64,000 nt of DNA from Raineyella sp044508675 (GCA_044508675.1 JBIQHF010000003.1:124001-188000); one strand, 5' to 3'. Shown: positions 45,355 to 53,575, numbered from the stretch's first letter. Numbers and translations are program-made. The notes: generated by a model not told the origin, from the sequence alone.

Positions 45355-45370
45355 CTACTAGATATTGTGA
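45355..45370. promoter_or_regulatory. NrdR box
   Basis: CTACTAGATATTGTGA agrees with the NrdR consensus acaCwAtATaTwGtgt at 12 of 16 positions, including the central ATA and CT/GTG edges. It lies 133 nt upstream of nrdR. A convincing second box at the usual 31-32 bp spacing was not found. Confidence 0.5.
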
Positions 45371-45579
45371 TCATAGGTCGCCGGCCCCACAAGAGCAACC
45401 CCGCAGGGGTCGATATCCGCAGCACCCCGGATCCACGATCATCACCGGCGGGCGACCCCGGAACCACTGCCACCAGCCACGCAGGGCGGACCATCATCCC
45501 ACACTCGGACCAGCATTGGACCCGAGGAGCACGGCCGGGAGCGCGGGGAAGCAACACCGGCAAACACCTGCACAATACG

Positions 45580-45620
45580 TCGAACAGGTGTTTGAATGAA
45601 TGCGCGTAACCCGCTATCCT
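45580..45620 (+). promoter_or_regulatory. lexA promoter with LexA (SOS) box
   Basis: The LexA box TCGAAC-AGGT-GTTTGA (45580-45595) has one mismatch to TCGAAC-N4-GTTCGA. It overlaps the -35 TTGAAT (45592-45597). A 17-nt spacer and the -10 TATCCT (45615-45620) follow, and the ATG is 6 nt later. Bound LexA would block the promoter, giving autorepression, and the mRNA is leaderless. Confidence 0.75.
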
Positions 45621-45626
45621 GCCCCT

Positions 45627-46490
45627 ATGGCAGCAGATCGCGAGGACCCGCACGATGAGCACCACCAGGTCTCCGATCCCGGCGCCGTCGGGCCGGCGGG
45701 CACGGGGACCGCTGGCGCCCGTCGCGGTCGGCCGCGCAGCAGTGCCGTCGAGGAGCAGGTCCGCGCCGCCCGGGCCGCCCGGCGCCAAGCACTCGCCGAC
45801 CGCAGACAGCGTCCGGACCCTGCCCCGACCGTCCCCCAGGGTGAGCTGACCCCCCGCCAGCAGCTCATCCTCGACATCATCCAGGCCACCGTGGACGATC
45901 GCGGTTACCCGCCGACGGTGCGTGAGCTCGGCGAGGCGGCCGGCCTGTCGAGCCCGTCGAGCGTCTCGCACCAGCTGAAGGTGCTGGAGACGAAAGGCTA
46001 CATCCGGCGCGACCCCAATCGGCCCCGGGCGCTCGAGGTCGTCACGGCGCCCGCGCCGACCCCCGGTGATAGTGATGACACCCCCGACTCGGGCAGCCTC
46101 GGCGGTGCCCGACCGACCGTGGTGGAGGTCCCGATGGTCGGTCGGATCGCTGCGGGCGTACCGATCACCGCCGAGGAGCACGTCGAGGACGTGTTCGCCC
46201 TGCCGAAGCAGCTGGTCGGCGACGGGACCACGTTCATACTCGAGGTGCGTGGCGACTCCATGGTCGGGGCTGCGATCTGTGACGGGGACTGGGTGGTGGT
46301 CCGACAGCAGCCGGATGCCGTCAACGGCGACATCGTCGCCGCCCTGTTGGACGACGAGGCGACCGTGAAGACCTTCAGGCGCACCGGGGACGAGGTCTGG
46401 TTGCTGCCGCACAACGAGGCGTACGAGCCGATCGACGGGACCGAAGCCACGGTCCTGGGCAAGGTCGTGGCGGTGCTCCGCCGGATCTGA
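45627..46490 (+). CDS. lexA: SOS repressor LexA
   Basis: LexA represses DNA-damage genes and self-cleaves when RecA filaments form. This protein has 287 residues. An unusual N-terminal extension of about 74 residues is charged and Ala/Arg-rich, followed by the winged helix (LTPRQQLILDIIQATVDDRG and SSPSSVSHQLKVLETKGYI). The S24 peptidase domain has the cleavage site Ala176-Gly177 in RIAAGVPI, the nucleophile Ser211 in GDSM and the general base Lys248 in ATVKTF. ATG 45627 is supported by the TATCCT box; an in-frame ATG at 45600 lies inside the promoter. Confidence 0.95.
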   Translation: MAADREDPHDEHHQVSDPGAVGPAGTGTAGARRGRPRSSAVEEQVRAARAARRQALADRRQRPDPAPTVPQGELTPRQQLILDIIQATVDDRGYPPTVRELGEAAGLSSPSSVSHQLKVLETKGYIRRDPNRPRALEVVTAPAPTPGDSDDTPDSGSLGGARPTVVEVPMVGRIAAGVPITAEEHVEDVFALPKQLVGDGTTFILEVRGDSMVGAAICDGDWVVVRQQPDAVNGDIVAALLDDEATVKTFRRTGDEVWLLPHNEAYEPIDGTEATVLGKVVAVLRRI

Positions 46491-46510
46491 CCGGGCCATC
46501 CCCTGATGGG

Positions 46511-48592
46511 TCAGGCGCTGGCCAGCCGCTCCAGGGCCCCGATCGCGACGTCGGAGTCCGTGGTCGTCCACAGCGGCGGCAGGGATGCGCGCAGGAATCC
46601 CCCGTACCGTGCCGTCACGATCCGCGGGTCGAGGATGGCCACCATGCCCTGGTCCGTCGTGCGGCGGATCAGACGCCCGGCCCCCTGGGCGAGGAGCAGT
46701 GCGGCGTGGGTGGCGGCGACCGACATGAAGCCGTTGCCGCCGTGTCGCTCGACCTCCTGTTGGCGCGCCTGCATCAGCGGCTCGTCCGGGCGAGGGAACG
46801 GGATCTTGTCGATGATCACCAGGCGGCAGGTGTCGCCGGGCACGTCGACGCCCTGCCACAGCGAGAGCGTGCCGAACAGGCTGGTCTCCGGCTCGGCGAC
46901 GAACCTACGGGTCAGCTCGGCCAGGTGCGCGTCGCCCTGCAGGAGGATCTCCAGGGCCGGCAGTTCCTGGCGGACGTGCTCGGCCGCCTGCTGAGCGGCC
47001 CGCTGGGAGGCGAACAACCCCAGGGTGTGTCCCCCGGCGGCCCAAACCAGCTGCGCGATCTCGGAGAGCACGGCCGGGTCGGTGCCGTCGCGGCCGGGTC
47101 GGGGCAGGTTCCGGGCCAGGTACAGGATCCCCTGCTTGCCGTAGTCGAACGGGGACCCGACGTCCTGGGAGCGCCAGGGCATCGTCTCGGCCGCCTCCGT
47201 CTCGAAGCCGTCCCCCATCACCTCGTCGGCTGATGGTGCCCGGTCCCCTTCCGGTGCCTCGTCGCTGACCTGCTCGGAGGCGCGCAGCCCGAAGGACCCG
47301 GCCACCTTCGTGAAACCACCACCGACCTTCAGGGTCGCGGAGGTGAAGACCACCGTGCGCTGGGCCAGGATCGAGCCACGCATCAGGCCGGCCACCGACA
47401 ACGGTGCGGCGCGCAGTTCGCGGCCGGACCGCTCCCTGTCAATCACCCAGACCACGTCGGCCTCAGTCGGGTCGGCCATCCGCTCGGCCACCTCGAACAC
47501 TTCCTGCAGCGCGGCGTGGGCCTGGCGGCGCTCGTTGTCGGCATCCTTGCCGTCCTTGCCCTTGCCGACCTGCGAGACGCCATCGCGGGCCAGGTCCCGG
47601 ACCCGGGCCAGTGCGGTGAGCACGGCGGACCCCCCCGGCTCGATCCGGGCCAACGGGGCACCGTCCAGGGCGGTTCCGAGGGCCTCTCCCGCATCCATCA
47701 GGTCGAGCGCGGTGTCATCGTCCATCCAGGCCATGGCCCGCTTGGCGACCCGCTCCACGATCTGTGGGCTCAGCTCCGCCGACGCCGCGCCGGTCACCCG
47801 CGAGACCAGCTCGTGGGCCTCGTCGATCACCACCGCGCAGTGCTCGGGCAGGACGGTTCCCTCCTGCATCGCGTCGATGGCGAGCAGGGCATGGTTGGTG
47901 ACGACCAGGTCGGCGGCCCGGGCCAGCTCGCGGGACCGCTCCACGAAGCACTCCGCGCCGAACGGGCACCGGCTGGCGCCCAAGCACTCCCGGGAGGATA
48001 TCGAGACCTGGGCCCAGCCCTTGGCGGTGTGGGTCGGGGCGTCGTCGCGATCGGCCAGGGCCTCGCGCCCGGCCTGCTCCTCGGCCCACTCGCGCAGCGC
48101 CAGTACCTCCGCTCCGAGCACCGACAGCTCGTCGGCCCCGGAGTCGCGGATCTGGTCGACGACATCGGCGCCGCCGAACAGGCCCTGCTGCTCGACCGGC
48201 CCGTTCTCCCGGACCCGCAGCAGGCAGGCGTAGTTGGTCCGGCCCTTGAGGACCGCGGCGCGGGGCCGGCGGCCGGTGACCTGTTCCACTGCGGCAAGGG
48301 CGTGCGGAATGTCGCTCTCGGCGAGCTGGGCCTGCAGCGCCAGTGTTGCCGTCGCGATCACCACCCGTTTGTCCGGGTGCGCCGACAGGTGGGCGAGGAC
48401 CGGCGCGAGATAGCCGAGCGACTTGCCGGTGCCGGTGCCTGCCTGGACCAGAAGGTGCTCCCCTCCGGCCAGCGCGTCGGCCACCGCGTGCGCCATCTGT
48501 TGCTGGCCGGGGCGCGGGCTGCCACCGAGCTCACCGATCGCGGCCTCGAGGACGGCATCGGCGGTCACAGTGGGGGCATTCTGGGTGGGCAC
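46511..48592 (-). CDS. dinG: DinG/XPD-family ATP-dependent DNA helicase
   Basis: This superfamily 2 iron-sulfur DNA helicase, 693 residues, unwinds damaged or R-loop DNA. Walker A is QAGTGTGKSLGYLAP near residue 56. The Fe-S cysteines are in NYACLLR and in CLGASRCPFGAEC. DEAH is VVIDEAHEL, and the C-terminal motifs include LSLWQGVDVPGD and QGAGRLIRR. The start is GTG 48592, 6 nt after TAGGGT in a PafBC-type promoter, which fits induction by DNA damage. It converges with lexA, with only 20 nt between stops. Confidence 0.92.
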   Translation of the reverse strand: MPTQNAPTVTADAVLEAAIGELGGSPRPGQQQMAHAVADALAGGEHLLVQAGTGTGKSLGYLAPVLAHLSAHPDKRVVIATATLALQAQLAESDIPHALAAVEQVTGRRPRAAVLKGRTNYACLLRVRENGPVEQQGLFGGADVVDQIRDSGADELSVLGAEVLALREWAEEQAGREALADRDDAPTHTAKGWAQVSISSRECLGASRCPFGAECFVERSRELARAADLVVTNHALLAIDAMQEGTVLPEHCAVVIDEAHELVSRVTGAASAELSPQIVERVAKRAMAWMDDDTALDLMDAGEALGTALDGAPLARIEPGGSAVLTALARVRDLARDGVSQVGKGKDGKDADNERRQAHAALQEVFEVAERMADPTEADVVWVIDRERSGRELRAAPLSVAGLMRGSILAQRTVVFTSATLKVGGGFTKVAGSFGLRASEQVSDEAPEGDRAPSADEVMGDGFETEAAETMPWRSQDVGSPFDYGKQGILYLARNLPRPGRDGTDPAVLSEIAQLVWAAGGHTLGLFASQRAAQQAAEHVRQELPALEILLQGDAHLAELTRRFVAEPETSLFGTLSLWQGVDVPGDTCRLVIIDKIPFPRPDEPLMQARQQEVERHGGNGFMSVAATHAALLLAQGAGRLIRRTTDQGMVAILDPRIVTARYGGFLRASLPPLWTTTDSDVAIGALERLASA

Positions 48593-48598
48593 CCGACA

Positions 48599-48621
48599 AC
48601 CCTAGACGGTGCCACCGACAG
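48599..48621 (-). promoter_or_regulatory. PafBC (RecA-NDp)-type promoter of dinG
   Basis: On the minus strand CTGTCGGTG (48621-48613), 8 nt, TAGGGT (48604-48599) matches the LexA-independent damage promoter motif tTGTCRgtg-N8-TAnnnT. Six nucleotides later comes the dinG GTG, so the transcript is leaderless. Confidence 0.65.
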
Positions 48622-48691
48622 TCAGGCCGCGGACCGCGGTCGAGCACCTCGGTGGCGTGGCAGTGGGTCGTACGAGCCGCCCGGACCCCGG

Positions 48692-49810
48692 TCAGCTTCC
48701 CAGCAGTCGGGAGGTGCCGGCCAGCGGTAGCCCGTGGGCCTCGGCGACACCGGGGTGGGTAACCTTGCCCGCGTGGACGTTGAGTCCGCGGGCCAGCGCC
48801 GGGTCGTCGCGCATCGCCTGGCGCCAACCCTTGTCCGCCAGCTCGAGGATGTACGGCAGGGTGGAGTTCGCCAGCGCGTACGTCGAGGTGTGCGGAACAG
48901 CGCCGGGCATGTTCCCGACGCAGTAGAACACCGAGCCGTGCACGCGGTAGGTCGGGTCGGCGTGGGTGGTGGGATGGGAGTCCTCGAAGCAGCCGCCCTG
49001 GTCCACGGCGATGTCGATCAGCACCGAGCCGGGCCGCATCGTGGCGACCATCTCGTTGGTGACCAGCTTGGGGGTCCGGGCGCCCGGGATCAGCACCGAA
49101 CCGATCACCAGGTCGGCCCGGGGCAGCAGCCCGGCGATCGTGTGCCGGGTCGAGTACAGGGTCTCGACCTGTCCCTCCGTACGCCAGAAGACCTGGCGGA
49201 GCTTCTCCAGGTCGGTGTCGAGGACGGTCACGTCGGCGCCCATGCCGAGCGCGACCCGGGCAGCGTTCTGACCGGCGACACCGCAGCCGATGATCACCAC
49301 CTTCGCGGCCGCCACACCCGCGACGCCGCCCATCAGGATGCCCCGGCCCCCGTGGGAGGCCTGCAGCTCGACCGCGCCGATCTGCGGGGCCAGGGACCCG
49401 GCGACCTCGGACATCGGGTACAGCAGCGGCAGGGAGCCATCGGCCAGCTCGACCGTCTCGTACGCGATCGCGGTGGTGCCGGCGTCGACCAGCGCCTGGG
49501 TGCACTCCCGGGAGGCAGCCAGGTGCAAGTAGGTGAACAGCATCTGGCCGGGCCGCATCAGGGGCCACTCGGAGGGCAATGGCTCCTTGACCTTGAGCAC
49601 CAGCTCCGCGTCGGCCCAGACCTGGGCCGCGTCGGGCACGATCCGCGCCCCGAGCTCGGCGTAGTCGGCGTCGCGGATCGAGCTGCCGATGCCGGCCCCG
49701 GCCTGGATGACCACGTCGTGGCCACGCCCCACCAGCTCGTGGACTCCACTGGGGGTGAGGGGGACCCGCAGCTCGCTGTTCTTCACCTCGGTGGGTACTC
49801 CGATGCGCAT
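48692..49810 (-). CDS. ald: Alanine dehydrogenase
   Basis: The enzyme converts L-alanine reversibly to pyruvate with NAD+ and ammonia. The 372-residue length is normal. Visible are MRIGVPTEVKNSELRVPLTP, the catalytic Lys in ELVLKVKEPLPSEW, the His in FTYLHLAASRE, and the Rossmann motif VIIGCGVAGQNAA with GADVTVLDTDLEKLR. GAAAGGA precedes the ATG. It is monocistronic or followed by dinG at 99 nt with its own promoter. It may help nitrogen or redox balance under low oxygen, as in mycobacteria. Confidence 0.95.
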   Translation of the reverse strand: MRIGVPTEVKNSELRVPLTPSGVHELVGRGHDVVIQAGAGIGSSIRDADYAELGARIVPDAAQVWADAELVLKVKEPLPSEWPLMRPGQMLFTYLHLAASRECTQALVDAGTTAIAYETVELADGSLPLLYPMSEVAGSLAPQIGAVELQASHGGRGILMGGVAGVAAAKVVIIGCGVAGQNAARVALGMGADVTVLDTDLEKLRQVFWRTEGQVETLYSTRHTIAGLLPRADLVIGSVLIPGARTPKLVTNEMVATMRPGSVLIDIAVDQGGCFEDSHPTTHADPTYRVHGSVFYCVGNMPGAVPHTSTYALANSTLPYILELADKGWRQAMRDDPALARGLNVHAGKVTHPGVAEAHGLPLAGTSRLLGS

Positions 49811-49865
49811 CCCGTGTCCTTTCGTCTACTGCCGTCGCGTGTGGGACACGGTATCGCTCCCGGAC

Positions 49866-51491
49866 TCATTCCTCCCGGTAGGGCTCGAACTCACCGGCCA
49901 GCTCCGGGTGCACGCGGGCGACGACCCGGGTGCCCTCGGGGGTGTACTCCTGGGTGACGAACTCGCCGAGCTGGTGGACCTTGTCCAACAGGTCCCCGCG
50001 CGAGTACGGCACCAGGGCGCGGACCTCGATCTCGGGATGCGGCAGCCCGGCCTCGACGGCCCGCCGCACCTGGTCGATGCCCTTCCCGGTACGAGCCGAG
50101 CAGAACAGTGCGGCCGGGAACAACGACGCCAGCTCCAGCCGGGTGGTCGGATCGACCAGGTCCATCTTGTTGAACACCAGCAGCTCGGGCACGTCGGTCG
50201 CCTCGATCTCGCCGAGGACCTTGTGGACCGCCTCGACCTGGCCGACCGGATCGGGATCGGAACCGTCGACCACATGCACCAGCAGGTCGGCCCGGGCCGA
50301 CTCCTCCAGGGTCGAGCGGAAGGACTCGATCAGGTCGGTCGGCAGGTGGCGGACGAAGCCGACGGTGTCGGTCAGGGTGTAGACCCGGCCGTCCGGTGCC
50401 TCTGCCCGGCGGGTGGTCGGGTCCAGGGTGGCGAACAGGGCGTCCTCGACCAGCACGCCGGCGCCGGTGAGCCGGTTCAGCAGGGACGACTTGCCGGCGT
50501 TGGTGTAGCCGACGATCGCGACCGACGGGATGCGGTGGCGGCTCCGCTCGGCGCGCTTGGTCTCGCGGGTGGTGTCCATGTCCCGCAGCTTGCGGCGCAG
50601 CTGGGCGATGCGGGTGTTGATCCGGCGCCGATCGCTCTCGATCTTCGTCTCACCGGGGCCGCGGCCACCGATGCCGGCACCGCCGGCCGCCTGCCCACCG
50701 GCCTGCCGGGAGAGACTGCCGCCCCAGCCGCGCAGGCGCTGCTTGCGGTACTGCAGCTGGGCCAGCTCGACCTGGGCCTTCCCCTCGGCACTCTTGGCGT
50801 GCTGGGCGAAGATGTCGAGGATCAGGATCGTACGGTCCACCACCTTGACCTTGACCTGGTCCTCCAGGTTGCGCAGCTGCGAGGCGGACAGCTCGCCGTC
50901 GCAGATCACGGTGTCGGCGCCGGTGGCCCGGACGACGTCGCGGAGCTCGTCGACCTTGCCCCGGCCGATGTAGGTGGCGGGGTCGGGCTGCTTGCGGCGT
51001 TGGATCAGGCCCTCGAGGACCTCCGAGCCGGCGGTTTCAGCGAGCAGTTTCAGCTCGGCCATCGCATTGTCGGCGTCCTGCTGGGAGCCGGTGGTCCACA
51101 CACTCACCAGCACCACCCGCTCCAGTCGCAGCTGGCGGTACTCGACCTCGGTGATGTCCTGCAGGTCGGTGCGGATGCCGGCCACCCGCCGCAGGGACAG
51201 TCGGGCCTCCAGGTCGAGCTGGTCACCGTCGTACGCCTCGGGGTCCTCGCCCTCGACCGGGACGTAGTCGTCGCCGAAGAGGGTGGGACCGTCCTCCTCG
51301 TCGCTCTCGTCGCCCCACCGATCGGCCCGGTCGGGGAACAGCGGCGCGCCAGCAGCATCCGGCGAGGCCTCGGTGGCATTGTCGTCCAGGGCCTGGAGTC
51401 GGCGGTCACGAATGGATGCGGCCCGATCCCGGGCCGGCCAGAAATCGTCCTCGGAATGCTCGGGACGGCTCTCGGCGGGGGTGGTGGCGAT
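49866..51491 (-). CDS. hflX: Ribosome-associated GTPase HflX, with apparent ATC start
   Basis: HflX splits stalled or stress-hibernating ribosomes. This protein has about 541 residues. The N-terminal HflX domain includes EVEYRQLRLERVVLVSVW and PATYIGRGKVDELR, the coiled region includes GRGPGETKIESDRR, and the G domain has VGYTNAGKSSLLNRL, DTVGFVRHLP and NKMDLVD. The first GTG (51185) would delete the conserved segment DLEARLSLRRVAGI. Upstream to the stop at 51518 the frame has no ATG, GTG or TTG. ATC at 51491 has GAGGAG at ideal spacing, behind a TACACT -10, and is the best initiator. Confidence 0.87.
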   Translation of the reverse strand: MATTPAESRPEHSEDDFWPARDRAASIRDRRLQALDDNATEASPDAAGAPLFPDRADRWGDESDEEDGPTLFGDDYVPVEGEDPEAYDGDQLDLEARLSLRRVAGIRTDLQDITEVEYRQLRLERVVLVSVWTTGSQQDADNAMAELKLLAETAGSEVLEGLIQRRKQPDPATYIGRGKVDELRDVVRATGADTVICDGELSASQLRNLEDQVKVKVVDRTILILDIFAQHAKSAEGKAQVELAQLQYRKQRLRGWGGSLSRQAGGQAAGGAGIGGRGPGETKIESDRRRINTRIAQLRRKLRDMDTTRETKRAERSRHRIPSVAIVGYTNAGKSSLLNRLTGAGVLVEDALFATLDPTTRRAEAPDGRVYTLTDTVGFVRHLPTDLIESFRSTLEESARADLLVHVVDGSDPDPVGQVEAVHKVLGEIEATDVPELLVFNKMDLVDPTTRLELASLFPAALFCSARTGKGIDQVRRAVEAGLPHPEIEVRALVPYSRGDLLDKVHQLGEFVTQEYTPEGTRVVARVHPELAGEFEPYREE

Positions 51492-51571
51492 GGCAGTTCT
51501 CCTCGGTGTGGTGATTCATCCAGTGTAGGAGCTGCGCCGCGCGGTCACGAGGATCGCGGCCCTATCACCCC

Positions 51572-52450
51572 TCAGGAGAGGTCGGGGATGATGATCCGGC
51601 CGCTGTAGACGAGGTCGGCCGGGCCGGTCAGGGCGGCCATCAGCGGCGCGTCGGGGGTGGCGCGCCAGATCCCGACCTGCACCTCGCCGCCGGGCACCTC
51701 GATCTGGAAGTCCACTACCTCGGGTCCGATGTCGAGGCCGAGTCGGGCCGCGGTCGCGGCGGCCACGGCGACCGTGCCCGTGCCGCAGGACTCGGTCTCC
51801 CCCACGCCCCGCTCGTACACCCGCATCCCGACATGGGCGTGGTCGTGGATGCGGACGAACTCGGCGTTGACCCCGTCGGGGAACTCTCCGACCGGCCAGG
51901 TCGGCTGGCGGGTCAGGTCGAGGGTGCCGATGTCGTCGGTGAAGGAGACCGCGTGCGGGTTCCCGACGTTCACCGGCTGGGCCTGCCAGGTCATGGCTGC
52001 CGGGGTGTCCCCGGCCACGGTGATCGGGACGGTCGGGGCCAGCCGGCCGGGCTCGAGGCGGACCGGCCCCATCTCCACGCGCACCCGGTCGTCGGGCAGC
52101 AGTGCGGTATGGCGCAGACCGGCTCGGGTGCCGATACTCATCCGGCGCTCGTTCACCAGGCCGGTCTCGTACAGGTAGCGCACGAACACCCGGACCCCGT
52201 TGCCGCACATCTCGGCGATGGTCCCGTCGCCGTTGCGGTAGTCCATGAACCAGATGTCCGGGTCGCCGTCCCAGTCGGCGATGTGTTTGCCCCGTACGGC
52301 GCGCAGCATGCCATCGGCGCCGATCCCACCGCGGCGATCGCACAGGTAGCGGACCTCCACCGGATCCAGGTCCAGCATCCCGGTCTGGTCGGTATAGACC
52401 ACGAAGTCGTTGCGGGTGCCGTGGCCCTTGACGAAGGAGAGGTCGCGCAT
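51572..52450 (-). CDS. dapF: Diaminopimelate epimerase
   Basis: The enzyme converts LL- to meso-diaminopimelate for peptidoglycan and lysine synthesis. The 292-residue length is typical. The two catalytic cysteines are in AEMCGNGVRVFVRYL and ETESCGTGTVAVAAA, and NDFVVYTD lies near the N-terminus. ATG 52450 lies 7 nt after the miaA stop, so the two are in one operon, and hflX follows 80 nt after dapF. The miaA-dapF-hflX order is the same as in M. tuberculosis. Confidence 0.95.
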   Translation of the reverse strand: MRDLSFVKGHGTRNDFVVYTDQTGMLDLDPVEVRYLCDRRGGIGADGMLRAVRGKHIADWDGDPDIWFMDYRNGDGTIAEMCGNGVRVFVRYLYETGLVNERRMSIGTRAGLRHTALLPDDRVRVEMGPVRLEPGRLAPTVPITVAGDTPAAMTWQAQPVNVGNPHAVSFTDDIGTLDLTRQPTWPVGEFPDGVNAEFVRIHDHAHVGMRVYERGVGETESCGTGTVAVAAATAARLGLDIGPEVVDFQIEVPGGEVQVGIWRATPDAPLMAALTGPADLVYSGRIIIPDLS

Positions 52451-52457
52451 GGGGACA

Positions 52458-53417
52458 TCATTCCACGGCGGTGAAGTCCCATGGGGCCAGCGGGCCGGCG
52501 AGCAGGTCGTCGACCAGTCCCTCGAGTGGTCTGGTGGCCTCCACCCAGATGATCCGGTCATTGCGCCGGAACCAGCCCAACTGCTTGCGTGCGAAGCGGC
52601 GCGTCCGGGTGATGGTGCTCTCCTTGGCGCTCGCCTCGTCGATCCGACCGGCCAGGTACTCCAGCACCTGGCGGTAGCCGATCGCCCGGGAGGCGGTCGG
52701 CGCCTCCCGCAGGCCCTGGGCCTCGAGGCGGCGCACCTCGTCGACGAACCCGTCGGCCCACATCTTCTCCACCCGCTGGGCGATCCTGGCATCGAGGACT
52801 TCGCGGTCCAGCGACATCCCGATCTCGACGACGCCGTCGAGGGCGTACCGGTGCTCGGGCAGCGTTGGGCTGTAGTGACCGGTCAGCTCGATCATCTCCA
52901 GGGCGCGGACGACCCGCCGGGCGTTGTTCGGCTCGACCCGCGCCGCCCCCTCGGGGTCCGCGGCGCGCAGCCGCTCGTACATCGCCGCCGCTCCGACTTG
53001 CTCCAGCTCGGCCTCCAGCCGCCTCCGGACGGCTGGATCGGTGCCGGGGAAGTCGAAGTCGTCCAGGATCGCGCGGATGTAGAGCGAGGAGCCGCCCACC
53101 AGCAGCGGGACGACACCCCGGCGACGGCAGTCCGCGATCGCCTCCCGCGCCAGCGCCTGGAAGTCGGCGACGGTGGCGGTCCGGCCGAGGTCCCAGATAT
53201 CGACCAGGTGGTGTCGTACGGCGGCCCGCTCCTCGGGTGAGGGCTTGGCCGTGCCGATGTCCATGCCGCGGTAGACCAGCATGGAGTCGGCGTTGACGAT
53301 CTCGGCCGGGTGTCCCATGGCCGCCAGGCGCTGGGCCAGCGCGATGGCCAAGGCGGTCTTCCCCGATGCGGTCGGTCCGATCAGGGCGATCACGGGCAGG
53401 GCAGCAAATCCGGGCAT
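52458..53417 (-). CDS. miaA: tRNA dimethylallyltransferase MiaA
   Basis: MiaA adds a dimethylallyl group to A37 of tRNAs reading UNN codons. The 319-residue protein has the P-loop LIGPTASGKTALAIALA, NADSMLVYRGMDIGTAKPS, HHLVDIWD and VGGSSLYIRAI. The later IGYRQVLEYL and FARKQLGWFRR are family hallmarks. ATG 53417 gives the normal N-terminus; the longer frame upstream translates the 23-bp tandem repeats and is spurious. A CAGACT box 6 nt upstream suggests a leaderless start. Its product is the substrate for MiaB, encoded nearby. Confidence 0.95.
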   Translation of the reverse strand: MPGFAALPVIALIGPTASGKTALAIALAQRLAAMGHPAEIVNADSMLVYRGMDIGTAKPSPEERAAVRHHLVDIWDLGRTATVADFQALAREAIADCRRRGVVPLLVGGSSLYIRAILDDFDFPGTDPAVRRRLEAELEQVGAAAMYERLRAADPEGAARVEPNNARRVVRALEMIELTGHYSPTLPEHRYALDGVVEIGMSLDREVLDARIAQRVEKMWADGFVDEVRRLEAQGLREAPTASRAIGYRQVLEYLAGRIDEASAKESTITRTRRFARKQLGWFRRNDRIIWVEATRPLEGLVDDLLAGPLAPWDFTAVE

Positions 53418-53462
53418 CCCCACAGTCTGCCCCACCAGCAGCCCCGGGCCGTGCCCCGGTGC

Positions 53463-53575
53463 CCCGGCGAACAACCGCTCGACAGCCCGGCGAACAGCCG
53501 CTCGACAGCCCGGCGAACAGCCGCTCGACAGCCCGGCGAACAGCCGCTCGACAGCCCGGCGAACAGCCGCTCGGC
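53463..53575. repeat. 23-bp tandem repeat array (about 4.9 copies)
   Basis: Units start at 53463, 53486, 53509, 53532 and 53555; each reads CCCGGCGAACAGCCGCTC plus GACAG. The first copy has CAA for CAG, and the last diverges after GCTCG. The array lies between the divergent miaA and small antitoxin-like genes. The unit length is not a multiple of three and there are no spacers, so it is neither coding nor CRISPR. Confidence 0.95.

Noticed and set aside
44642..45370. Cobalamin riboswitch controlling nrdJ
   Set aside because: No B12-box or riboswitch core was recognised upstream of nrdR or between nrdR and nrdJ. NrdR and DnaA-type sites explain the region better.
45267..45599. Open frame of 110 codons upstream of lexA (possible DivS/ChiZ-type gene)
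   Set aside because: It overlaps the DnaA-box/NrdR-box/lexA promoter elements, lacks a ribosome site and a membrane or LysM segment, and has non-coding composition.
51104..51409. GTG 51185 as the hflX start
   Set aside because: Conserved HflX residues and an acidic linker are encoded in frame upstream, and the GTG has no ribosome site.
53463..53575. CRISPR array
   Set aside because: Repeats are directly contiguous with no unique spacers and no cas genes nearby.
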